A stretch of 64,000 nucleotides of DNA from assembly GCF_011762045.1 (NCBI RefSeq), contig NZ_JAASQS010000006.1, positions 310,001-374,000 of the forward strand. The letters run 5' to 3'. The notes below the pieces were generated by a model. That model saw only the letters and a program-made list of their open reading frames with translations. It was not told the origin of the DNA and made no database searches. The translations under genes and the position numbers were made by a program. Of this stretch, positions 43,038-50,142 are shown one piece after another. Numbering within the stretch: the stretch's first letter is position 1; each line of letters starts with the position of its first letter. The stretch is from Rhizomicrobium electricum (GTDB lineage Bacteria > Pseudomonadota > Alphaproteobacteria > Micropepsales > Micropepsaceae).

Positions 43038-43712
43038 ATGGGGGGCGACTTGCGGTTCGTGCTGGGAGTGTTCGTCACAAGCGTCGTGGCCGCGATTTCG
43101 CTCGATGCAAATGCGGCTGGCGAAAGCGCGCTTAGTCAACGGCAGTTACGGCAAGTGTTCGAAAGCGTTGGTGCGCGCGATCTTCGGCAAATAGCTCTCC
43201 AATCTGATTACTACAGTCCAGGGAACATGGTGTACGCGGCATCAGAACAACCGCGTCAAACGACCCGAGAGATCTGCACCACGCGGGAAATTCGTATCGC
43301 AATTAAGGCGGGCGCACCCGAAAGAGCAGCCCCGGAATGGGTGCAAATTACATCGCAATGGTTCAATGGAAGCTGCAAGTCTGTGAAGTTCTTTCACAGC
43401 GCACAAGGCCTCACCGTTGACGAGATTCCGCGCATGATCGAGTTGGCTGTGGGAGTCGCTCATGGCGCCGGAACAAACGGGATTGTGCATTTCGAGTCGG
43501 AAGCTATTCGCATCGCTGCCGCACAAGCGAGTATGGCTAACGTTTGGGACATCGGTAGATCGCCAAAGGATCGGGTTCGTTGCAGCTTCTTTGTCCCTCG
43601 ATTGAAGCCGGAAATGCTATCCGTCGAACTCGTCTTTGATGGCAACAATTTGAAGGCGGCCAGTGTGTATGAGGAGAACGGGCCCGATATTGTGGCTGTG
43701 CCGGCACGTTAG
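43038..43712 (+). CDS. Hypothetical exported protein flanked by repeats
   Basis: A 224-residue unknown protein. A weak signal peptide (FVLGVFVTSVVAAISLDANA) precedes a mixed body with Cys at about 79, 112 and 180 (EICTTREIR, NGSCKSVKF, VRCSFFVP). Lower GC than the core genes. It is bracketed by two direct copies of an 85-bp palindromic repeat, which suggests it was brought in or amplified as a unit. No family recognised. Confidence 0.6.
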   Translation: MGGDLRFVLGVFVTSVVAAISLDANAAGESALSQRQLRQVFESVGARDLRQIALQSDYYSPGNMVYAASEQPRQTTREICTTREIRIAIKAGAPERAAPEWVQITSQWFNGSCKSVKFFHSAQGLTVDEIPRMIELAVGVAHGAGTNGIVHFESEAIRIAAAQASMANVWDIGRSPKDRVRCSFFVPRLKPEMLSVELVFDGNNLKAASVYEENGPDIVAVPAR

Positions 43713-43751
43713 GCATGCGACGGCCTCTCGCCCTAATGGGCTTTGCGTGGG

Positions 43752-43834
43752 TTTGGGATCAGAGTAAAAATTCGCTGGCGGAATTGCCCATACGTGCGAC
43801 AGGGCCACGAGCTTTTACTCTGACCCCAAACTCT
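43752..43834 (+). repeat. 84-bp palindromic repeat, copy B
   Basis: It starts TTTGGGATCAGAGTAAAA and ends TTTTACTCTGACCCCAAACT. The two 18-bp ends are complementary with one mismatch. The layout recalls small elements mobilised by IS200/REP-associated Y1 transposases, but no transposase is present in the window. Confidence 0.75.
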
Positions 43835-43836
43835 GC

Positions 43837-43889
43837 AAGAAAAGCATCCGCCACCGCACTTGGCTGGGCGTCTGCTGATAGGCGGGTAG
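43837..43889 (+). repeat. Duplicated gene tail, downstream copy (degenerate)
   Basis: AAGAAAAGCATCCGCCACCG and following bases repeat the 3' end of the hypothetical exported gene at 42137-42193. The copy no longer encodes the same tail. It abuts repeat copy B on the left and a new gene on the right. Confidence 0.6.
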
Positions 43890-43893
43890 AACA

Positions 43894-44817
43894 TTGAGTT
43901 ACTTTATTCGGACCAACATAACACCGCCCCAGGTGTGGAAGATTGAGAGCGACACAGCCGCTCTATTGGGTGTCGCTAATCCAGAATGTTGCCCCGGTGG
44001 GTATTTCAAGGCGCAGCCAGGGGAGACAATATGGGACGCCATCAAGCGTGGCACGCCTTGGTTTGAGCCGGCGGGAGAAAATCCATTTATCCCAACTCAC
44101 CTTGAACCCGGAGAATACTATCCGCGCATGGCACGCCCACACGGGCACGGAATTGGTCTCTGGACGAGTTGGTGCCCCGACGCGGAACATCACACGAACT
44201 CAATTGCTCTTGCACGAGGCCAGCTAGCGGCACTTACCCGACAATTGGATCGGATTTGTCAGACGATCCATCCGAGCAACAAGACGTTCGATACCTTCGG
44301 TCACGATATCCGCAATCTTTTGATTCTCGCGTGTACGGAAGTTGAGAGCCATTGGCGCGCGGTACTGATAGCAAACAACATCCGAAAAGATAGATACAAT
44401 ACACAAGATTATGTTCGCCTTCGCAGAGCGATGAGGCTGGACGAATACGCGGTTTCGTTTCCCAAGTATCCTTGGATCGAAGCCATGCGACCGTTTTCCG
44501 GTTGGGGCAATTCTAGCTGCCCAACCCAAGATTTGAAATGGTACGACGCTTACAACGCAGTAAAGCACGCGCGGGAGACTGAGTTCGAGCGAGGTACGTT
44601 GCGTCACGTATTCGAAGCCATAAGCGGCTGCGCGACCATGATGGCGGCGCAGTTCGCCATCCAGTTAGAACTGGAAAGGAGGCCGGAATTTGAGTCCTTC
44701 TTTCATTTTTCGGAAGTACCCACATGGGAGTTGTCAGAAATTTACTTACCGCCCTGCGCCGGAACTGATCTAGCTTGGCGCCAAAGGAACTACGACTTTC
44801 TTCCTCCCTACTCCTAA
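43894..44817 (+). CDS. Hypothetical protein with WYxAYNxVKH motif, HEPN-like
   Basis: A 307-residue soluble protein with markedly lower GC and mixed codon use, so probably acquired. The start is TTG 43894, with GGCGGG upstream. The C-terminal half is helical: FGHDIRNLLILACTEVESHW (about residues 135-154) and KWYDAYNAVKHAR (about 215-227), then RGTLRH, an R-x4-H spacing. The WYxAYNxVKH signature is seen in unclassified proteins with HEPN-like helical bundles, some linked to defence. I infer that only from the motif. The N-terminal 100 residues are unrecognised. Confidence 0.6.
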   Translation: MSYFIRTNITPPQVWKIESDTAALLGVANPECCPGGYFKAQPGETIWDAIKRGTPWFEPAGENPFIPTHLEPGEYYPRMARPHGHGIGLWTSWCPDAEHHTNSIALARGQLAALTRQLDRICQTIHPSNKTFDTFGHDIRNLLILACTEVESHWRAVLIANNIRKDRYNTQDYVRLRRAMRLDEYAVSFPKYPWIEAMRPFSGWGNSSCPTQDLKWYDAYNAVKHARETEFERGTLRHVFEAISGCATMMAAQFAIQLELERRPEFESFFHFSEVPTWELSEIYLPPCAGTDLAWRQRNYDFLPPYS

Positions 44818-45041
44818 GCAAGAAGACGTCGGCCGAAGCGAGAGCCTTGAGTAGCGGCTTCTAAAGGGCAAGTTCTGGCGCAAACAGACTCTCACCCGAA
44901 ATCTGACTTTCACCCCTTCCTGCAACCGCGTCTCATGATTTGAAAATCGTGATAATTGTTGCCGATTCCTGTCTCAGATTGCGCTTGATGTCGGCGTGTC
45001 CGCTTCCCACCTCTTGAGAGAAGACTGACCGCTGATGGTGC

Positions 45042-45500
45042 ATGGAAAACGCGCTGACCCTCGCTCACACCCCGTCGCTTCTGATCGAAGCGATGCGGCG
45101 GCGCGCGCGCAAAAGAAGGGGGAGGGGGCCCCAGCACCAAAATCGCAAAAACAATTATGTTGCCGAAGCGGGTCTGCCGGGGTGTCTTATCCGCCGAAGC
45201 CTTGGCGAAGGCGGAAGCGCAGCGAAGGCGGGAGCGAAGCCGGGCAATCGCAACGCGGTCAAGCCCGGTCTGGCCGAGTGGCGTGCCCATCATGCGCGCG
45301 TTAAGGCGCTGATCGCGCGCGTGAAAGCCGCCATCGCTGCGGCCGAGCAGGTGATCGCCGCGCACCCGCCGCGCCGCACCAATCTGTTCGTCCTCGAGGT
45401 CGACGGCGCCGTCCGCCGCGTCTGGTCGGTGACGAAAATCTGCCCCCGCGGGCGAGAGGATTTTTCCGCCGGCACGCAGACCGTGGGGGCAGAAAAATGG
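45042..45500 (+). pseudogene. GNRNA-type small gene remnant with in-frame palindromic insert
   Basis: The frame reads MENALTLAHTPSLLIEAMRR with a basic stretch, then AKPGNRNAVKPGLAEWRAHH and a helical tail (ARVKALIARVKAAIAAAEQV). This resembles small phage- or plasmid-linked proteins with a GxPxGNRNAxKHG core. Between RGRG and AKPGNRN lie 35 extra codons made by a REP-like palindrome. No stop follows: the frame runs on antisense to ggt until 47231, so the true end is lost. I mark only the part that could be real; the end coordinate is arbitrary. Confidence 0.4.
45129..45233 (+). repeat. REP-like palindromic insertion inside a coding frame
   Basis: About 105 bp containing TCCGCCGAAGCCTTGGCGAA and GGCGGA, an imperfect palindrome with 6-bp perfect outer arms (45190-45195 and 45210-45215). 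On the opposite strand it reads ...SAFAKASADK..., a peptide pattern typical of dispersed bacterial palindromic repeats translated by chance. The borders are set only by where the host-like frame stops and resumes. Confidence 0.5.
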
Positions 45501-45503
45501 CCC

Positions 45504-47183
45504 TCAATCCCCCACCGCCACGCCTTCGCGCCTTGGATCGGCGGCGCCGATATAGCCGCCGGGCACGCGCTGGATGACATGCAAGCCGCTGGATTCGCTG
45601 GCCAAGGTGCGCACCTCGTAGCCCATCGCGGCGAGCCGCGGCGCCAGGCCGGTGAGGACCGGACTCTTTTCCAGCAGCAGCGGCCCGTTGGGTTCGATGA
45701 CATGGCCGAGCGCCACCGCTTTCTTGGGATCGAAGCCGCTGTCGAGCATCGCGATCAGGCTCTGCGCGACGTAATCGATGATCGCCGGTCCTCCCGGCGA
45801 ACCGGCGGCGATCAGGAATTTTCCGCTTTTGTCGAACACCAGCGTCGGCGCCATGGCGCTCAAGGGCCGTTTGCCCGGCGCCGGCGCATTGGCGACCGGC
45901 TTGCCGTCTTGCACCGGCACGAACGAGAAATCGGTGAGCTGGTTGTTGAGCACGAAGCCGCCGGCCATCATTTCCGAGCCGAGCAGGAATTCCACCGTGG
46001 TCGTCATCGACACCGCGCGTCCGGCATCGTCGACCACCGACAGATGGCTGGTGCCTTGCTGCTCTTCGGTGTCGCCGCGGCCGAATTCGGCTTTCATCAT
46101 CGGCGGCGTTCCCGGCAGCGCCTCGCCCATGTCGCGATCCGTCCCGATCAGCGCCGAGCGGTCTTTGAGATAGGCGGTGTTCAACAGTCCCGCGACCGGC
46201 ACTTTCACGAACGCCGGATCGCCGACGTAGCGGTTGCGATCGGCAAAAGCGAGGCGGCTGGCCTGGGCGAACAGATGCACGCCGGTGAGCGTATCGGGCT
46301 GCAAGGCGGACGAGGGGAAACGCTCGACCAGTTTCAAAATCTGCAGCACCGCAATGCCGCCCGACGACGGCGGCCCCATCGAACAGAGTTTGTAGACGCG
46401 ATAGGTCGCGCAGACCGGCGCCCGTTCCACCGCGCGATAGCGGGCGAGGTCGGCCAACGTCATGCCGCCGGGATTGACCGGCGCGTGCTGCACCTTGGCG
46501 ACGATCGCTTTGGCAATGTCGCCGGTATAGAAGGCCCGCGCCCCGCCTTTGGCGATCTTGCGGAAGGTAGCGGCGAGGTCCGGATTTTTCAGAATGTCGC
46601 CCGCTCTCACCGGCGTGCCGTCGGGTCGCGCGAAAGTGCGCTTCAAGTCGGGCATCGCGGCAATGTCGGGATTGTTGGCGAGCAGCTTGGCGAGTTTCTG
46701 CGTCACCGGGAAGCCCTGTTCGGCGAGTTTGATCGCCGGCTCGAACAGCGTCGCCCATTTCAGCTTGCCGTATTTCTTGTGCGCCAGTTCCAGCATCGCG
46801 AGATTGCCGGGCACACCGACCGACAATCCGCCCGGAATGGCGTCGCGATGGGGCCGCGGATTGCCGTTGGCATCGAGGAACATGGTCGGCTTGGCCGAGG
46901 CGGGCGCGGTCTCGCGGCCGTCGAAGCTCGTCACTTTGTTGGTGGCGGGATCGAACAGCAGCATGAAGGCGCCGCCGCCGATGCCGGAGGATTCCGGTTC
47001 CACCAGGGTCAGCACCGCTTGCGCCGCGATGGCGGCATCGACCGCCGATCCGCCCTGGCGCAGCATCTTCAGTCCCGCCTCGGCGGCAAGCGGATTGGCG
47101 GCGGCGATCATGTGGCGCTGGGCCGGTGCCGCGCTCGCGGGAATCAACAGGAGGACAAGGACAATCGCTGCGAACCGTTTCAT
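45504..47183 (-). CDS. ggt: Gamma-glutamyltransferase
   Basis: A 559-residue Ntn-hydrolase with signal peptide (FAAIVLVLLLIPASAAPAQ). The large subunit has AGLKMLRQGGSAVDAAIAAQ and the substrate region SFDGRETAPASA. The self-cleavage site and nucleophile is the Thr in QQGTSHLSVVDDAGRAVSMT (about residue 375), and the lid/oxyanion stretch GSPGGPAIIDYVAQSL is present. It cleaves gamma-glutamyl peptides such as glutathione in the periplasm. It is divergent from a P1 peptidase gene, with 44 bp between the starts. Confidence 0.95.
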   Translation of the reverse strand: MKRFAAIVLVLLLIPASAAPAQRHMIAAANPLAAEAGLKMLRQGGSAVDAAIAAQAVLTLVEPESSGIGGGAFMLLFDPATNKVTSFDGRETAPASAKPTMFLDANGNPRPHRDAIPGGLSVGVPGNLAMLELAHKKYGKLKWATLFEPAIKLAEQGFPVTQKLAKLLANNPDIAAMPDLKRTFARPDGTPVRAGDILKNPDLAATFRKIAKGGARAFYTGDIAKAIVAKVQHAPVNPGGMTLADLARYRAVERAPVCATYRVYKLCSMGPPSSGGIAVLQILKLVERFPSSALQPDTLTGVHLFAQASRLAFADRNRYVGDPAFVKVPVAGLLNTAYLKDRSALIGTDRDMGEALPGTPPMMKAEFGRGDTEEQQGTSHLSVVDDAGRAVSMTTTVEFLLGSEMMAGGFVLNNQLTDFSFVPVQDGKPVANAPAPGKRPLSAMAPTLVFDKSGKFLIAAGSPGGPAIIDYVAQSLIAMLDSGFDPKKAVALGHVIEPNGPLLLEKSPVLTGLAPRLAAMGYEVRTLASESSGLHVIQRVPGGYIGAADPRREGVAVGD

Positions 47184-47227
47184 TCCGTCTCTTTCGGGAG
47201 AAGCGCTGAGAAGCTAGCTTGCCTGCC

Positions 47228-48238
47228 ATGATCCGCAAAGGCGAACGCAATCTGATCACCGACGTGCCGGGCCTGAAGGTCGGCAACGCCGAAGACCATA
47301 AAATCCGCACCGGCGTCACTGTGGTTTTGCCGGATAAGCCGATGGCCGCTGCGGCCGATATCCGTGGCGGCGCGCCGGGCACGCGCGAAACCGCGGCGCT
47401 CGATCCGGTGTCGCTGGTCGACGGCATCGACGGCCTGTTCCTGTCGGGCGGCTCGGCCTTCGGGCTCGATGCCGGCGGCGGGGTCCAGGCGCATCTGAAG
47501 GCCATCGGCCGCGGCTACGAGATCGCGCCCGGCCTGCCGCGGGTGCCGGTGGTGGCGGGCGCGATCCTGTTCGATCTCAATAGCGGCGGCGACAAGGACT
47601 GGGGCGACGAGCCGCCCTATCGCGCGCTCGGCAAGCTGGCGGCCGAACAGGTGGGATTGCATTTCCGCCTCGGCGACGCCGGTGCCGGGCTTGGCGCGGT
47701 CGCTGGCGGCTATAAAGGCGGCCTTGGCAGTGCCTCCTCCGTGCTCCCGGACGGCACCACTGTCGGGGCGCTGGTGGCGGTCAATGCCGTCGGCTCGCCG
47801 CTGATGCCGGGCAGCGATGCATTTTGGGCCTGGCCGTTCGAATTGGACGGCGAATTCGGCGGCCGCCGGCCGATGGGACCGGTGACGGCCGCAGGCCTGC
47901 CCAGGGACATGAAGGGCCGGGTACAGTCCGGCACCAACACCACCATCGCCGTGGTCGCCACCGATGCCGATCTGACGCGGGTGGAGTTGAAGCGGCTGGC
48001 GATCATGGCGGCGGACGGCTTTGCCCGCGCCTTGCGGCCGGTGCACACCCCGTTCGACGGCGATCTCGTTTATGCCGTTTCGACCGGCCGGCGGCCCATC
48101 GACGAGCCGCGTCCGCTTGCCGTGCTGGAACTGGGATCTCTGGCCGCCGATACGCTCGCTCGGGCTATCGCCCGCGGGGTCTACGCGGCGGACAGCCTCG
48201 GTCCGTTCCGCAGCTATCGCGATATCTTTGCCCGCTAA
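47228..48238 (+). CDS. P1-family (DmpA/BapA-type) aminopeptidase
   Basis: A 336-residue Ntn-type hydrolase. It opens NLITDVPGLKVGNAEDHKIR and has VDGIDGLFLSGGSAFGLDAG in the N-terminal part. The cleavage/nucleophile region lies in GRVQSGTNTTIAVVATDADL (about residues 236-255). Family members remove N-terminal amino acids or act on beta-peptides after self-cleavage before a Ser; here a Thr/Asn-rich site occupies that position, so the exact nucleophile should be checked. No signal peptide, hence cytoplasmic. ATG 47228 is chosen over TTG 47219. Confidence 0.85.
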   Translation: MIRKGERNLITDVPGLKVGNAEDHKIRTGVTVVLPDKPMAAAADIRGGAPGTRETAALDPVSLVDGIDGLFLSGGSAFGLDAGGGVQAHLKAIGRGYEIAPGLPRVPVVAGAILFDLNSGGDKDWGDEPPYRALGKLAAEQVGLHFRLGDAGAGLGAVAGGYKGGLGSASSVLPDGTTVGALVAVNAVGSPLMPGSDAFWAWPFELDGEFGGRRPMGPVTAAGLPRDMKGRVQSGTNTTIAVVATDADLTRVELKRLAIMAADGFARALRPVHTPFDGDLVYAVSTGRRPIDEPRPLAVLELGSLAADTLARAIARGVYAADSLGPFRSYRDIFAR

Positions 48239-48271
48239 CAAAAACGGCGGACAGGAGATCCTGCCCGCCGT
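48238..48271 (-). terminator. Rho-independent terminator of the lipoprotein gene
   Basis: On the minus strand, ACGGCGGGCAGGA pairs with TCCTGTCCGCCGT (one mismatch) and is followed by TTTTTGTT. It begins 25 bases after the lipoprotein stop and ends at the convergent peptidase stop. A classic intrinsic terminator. Confidence 0.85.
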
Positions 48272-48295
48272 CGTTATGGGTTCGGAGTGCTGCGT

Positions 48296-49507
48296 TCAGC
48301 GGACGAACACCCGCACTTCGTTCGAGGTCACGCCCGGATCGGTCTGCGACTGCACCGTCAGGCGGGACGCCGGAACGCCCATGTCGGTCATCGAGCGCAG
48401 GACTTCCTGGGCATGACGCTGGGCCGCCGTCTGAGCGAGCTGCACCGCGGTCACCGTCCCACGGGTCGGCGACACGGCGATGATCGAGAAAGCCGCGCCC
48501 GGACGGGTCTGCAGCGCCTGATTGATCGCCGCGTACAGGATCTGCTGGTAATCGACGTTCGCCTTGTCGAAGCGGATGGTCACCAGCGGTGCGGAACCGC
48601 CGGCATAGGAGCGGGCGGCGCCGCCGCGGCCCGAGGAGAACATCGGCGACGACAGATCGGCGCCGTAGAGTTCGCCGTTCTTGATGGCGCTGGCGAGCGT
48701 GGTCAGGTTGGCGCGCTCGTTGGCGACATAGGCGGTCTGGCGCTGGATGTCGGCCGAGACTTCGCCGAGCAGGCGATCCTGCAGGATGATGGTCTGGTTG
48801 GTCTCGTCCTGCAGCACCGAAAGCTGGCGATGGTCCTCGTCATAGGCGCCGCTGACGTTGAAGGCCGCACCGATCTGGTCGAGAGCGACATGGGCGGCGT
48901 TGGCATCGGTGGCGACGCGGCTGCCGAGGGCGTTCAACCTGTTGATGTTGCCCGAGAGCTGGTCGAGGGCGGACTGGGCCCGGTTCCACTCGGCGACGAG
49001 TTCCGGGTTGCCGCGGGTGGTGCCGACCTGGAGGCGGGCGGTGATGCGGCCGCGGGCTTCATAATAAGCCGTCGCCGCGCCGGCGCCGCTGCTGTGCAGA
49101 TCGCTGTAGCTGGCCGCGTTGGCAGCCAGGGAGCCTTGCAGGCCCTGAAGCTGGGAGCGCAAGCCGGCGATGGTCTTGGAGACCGCGCTGCCGGTGTCGG
49201 AACCGGGCTCGATCGTCACGGGTGTGATCCGCGCAACCGTGCCGATAGCACCCGTTTGGCTTGCAGCGGGGGCGCTATAAGCCGGGGCGCTGGGCGCCGG
49301 AGCGCTATAAGTCGGTGCCGGAACCGGGCTCGAGGCGTCGCTGGCGACCGGTCCTGCCGATTCGGTATCGGTTCCCGAATCACCGAACAGCATCGAATCG
49401 ACGTCGGAGCAGCCAGCAAGACCCAACGCTGCGACCAGCACGAAGGCCCCTAGAATCCGCGACGAAACGCCTGAATTCGCAGCCCGCCCGGCATATTTCA
49501 CTGTCAT
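48296..49507 (-). CDS. Lipoprotein with coiled-coil core and OmpA-like C-terminal region
   Basis: A 403-residue protein. The lipobox is VAALGLAGC (Cys at about residue 32). A Pro/Ser/Ala/Tyr repeat stretch follows (TYSAPAPSAPAYSAPAAS, about 65-83), then a long helical region (about 110-290), and a C-terminal domain with VTIRFDKANVDYQQILYAAI and RHAQEVLRSMTDMGVPASRL. The last looks like an OmpA/peptidoglycan-type fold but lacks the full motif. It is probably an envelope lipoprotein of unknown job. ATG 49507 follows GGAGAG. Confidence 0.75.
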   Translation of the reverse strand: MTVKYAGRAANSGVSSRILGAFVLVAALGLAGCSDVDSMLFGDSGTDTESAGPVASDASSPVPAPTYSAPAPSAPAYSAPAASQTGAIGTVARITPVTIEPGSDTGSAVSKTIAGLRSQLQGLQGSLAANAASYSDLHSSGAGAATAYYEARGRITARLQVGTTRGNPELVAEWNRAQSALDQLSGNINRLNALGSRVATDANAAHVALDQIGAAFNVSGAYDEDHRQLSVLQDETNQTIILQDRLLGEVSADIQRQTAYVANERANLTTLASAIKNGELYGADLSSPMFSSGRGGAARSYAGGSAPLVTIRFDKANVDYQQILYAAINQALQTRPGAAFSIIAVSPTRGTVTAVQLAQTAAQRHAQEVLRSMTDMGVPASRLTVQSQTDPGVTSNEVRVFVR

Positions 49508-49756
49508 TGCAGCTCTCCAAATCCGCCCGGGCGAAGGCCCTGCGGACATCCAGCCCGCCTGCGCTATTGTCGCGCGAGGTCCGCGGAAGTCTTATCCAGC
49601 GCCGTGCGCGGGGACAAGGGCAGAAACTGCGGCTTTGTGGGGGGATTTCGGGTGTTTAGTTGGTAACCGGGCGGCCATGTGGCGACGAATCGTCATGGCC
49701 CTCCGGATCGCTTGCGTTTGTCCGCGCCGATGAATAGGTTGCGCGCCCTAAACGCG

Positions 49757-49833
49757 GCACCGGTAGCTCAGCTGGATAGAGCACCAGACTACGAATCTGG
49801 GGGTCGTGGGTTCGAATCCTGCCCGGTGCGCCA
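49757..49833 (+). tRNA. tRNA-Arg(ACG)
   Basis: A 77-nt cloverleaf. The acceptor stem GCACCGG pairs with CCGGTGC, a D-arm GCTC/GAGC is present, and the anticodon stem CCAGA/TCTGG encloses loop CTACGAA with anticodon ACG. The T-arm contains TTCGAAT, and CCA is encoded at the 3' end. The A34 would be edited to inosine to read CGU, CGC and CGA. Confidence 0.97.
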
Positions 49834-50142
49834 TTTCTTCCGTTTCCAGACCTGAACGCACAGCCTCTCGCGGGCCCCGCCGGCTTAGTCCGTCGGGAAG
49901 GCAATGACCGCTGGCCAAGGCGACATAGTCACGTTGCGGTGAATTTGCCCGCTCCGTGACGCCGCGCCGCGACACTTCTGGGCGCCCTATGTTGGCGGTT
50001 ACCCTTATAAGTTCTATTGCTTTGCCTCCGAGTGGGGGCGCCGGCCGGTCCGATACACCTCAAGGTATTGATCTGGCGATGCTTTGATCGCATTCGGCAC
50101 TCGGTAAGCGCGCCAGGTCGCGCCCGTGGACGTGAGAATGTG
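49834..50142. other. Intergenic region behind tRNA-Arg
   Basis: These 309 bp lie between the tRNA and the acyltransferase fusion gene. I see no gene, no integrase and no duplicated tRNA end, so there is no sign of an integrated element at this tRNA. The upstream frame extension of the following gene (from 50017) has no family similarity. Confidence 0.5.

Noticed and set aside
45042..47231. Long plus-strand open frame of 729 codons over ggt
   Set aside because: Everything beyond about 45500 is antisense to a fully motif-supported gamma-glutamyltransferase. High-GC codon bias keeps this antisense frame open. Only the first part is considered as a gene remnant.
49656..49975. Minus-strand frames reading RAGFEPTTPRF and GRIRTHDPQIRS
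   Set aside because: These are the familiar false translations of a tRNA gene; they lie over tRNA-Arg(ACG).
49834..50142. Possible integration site at tRNA-Arg
   Set aside because: No repeated tRNA 3' end, integrase or composition change follows; the next gene is a core-type acyltransferase fusion.
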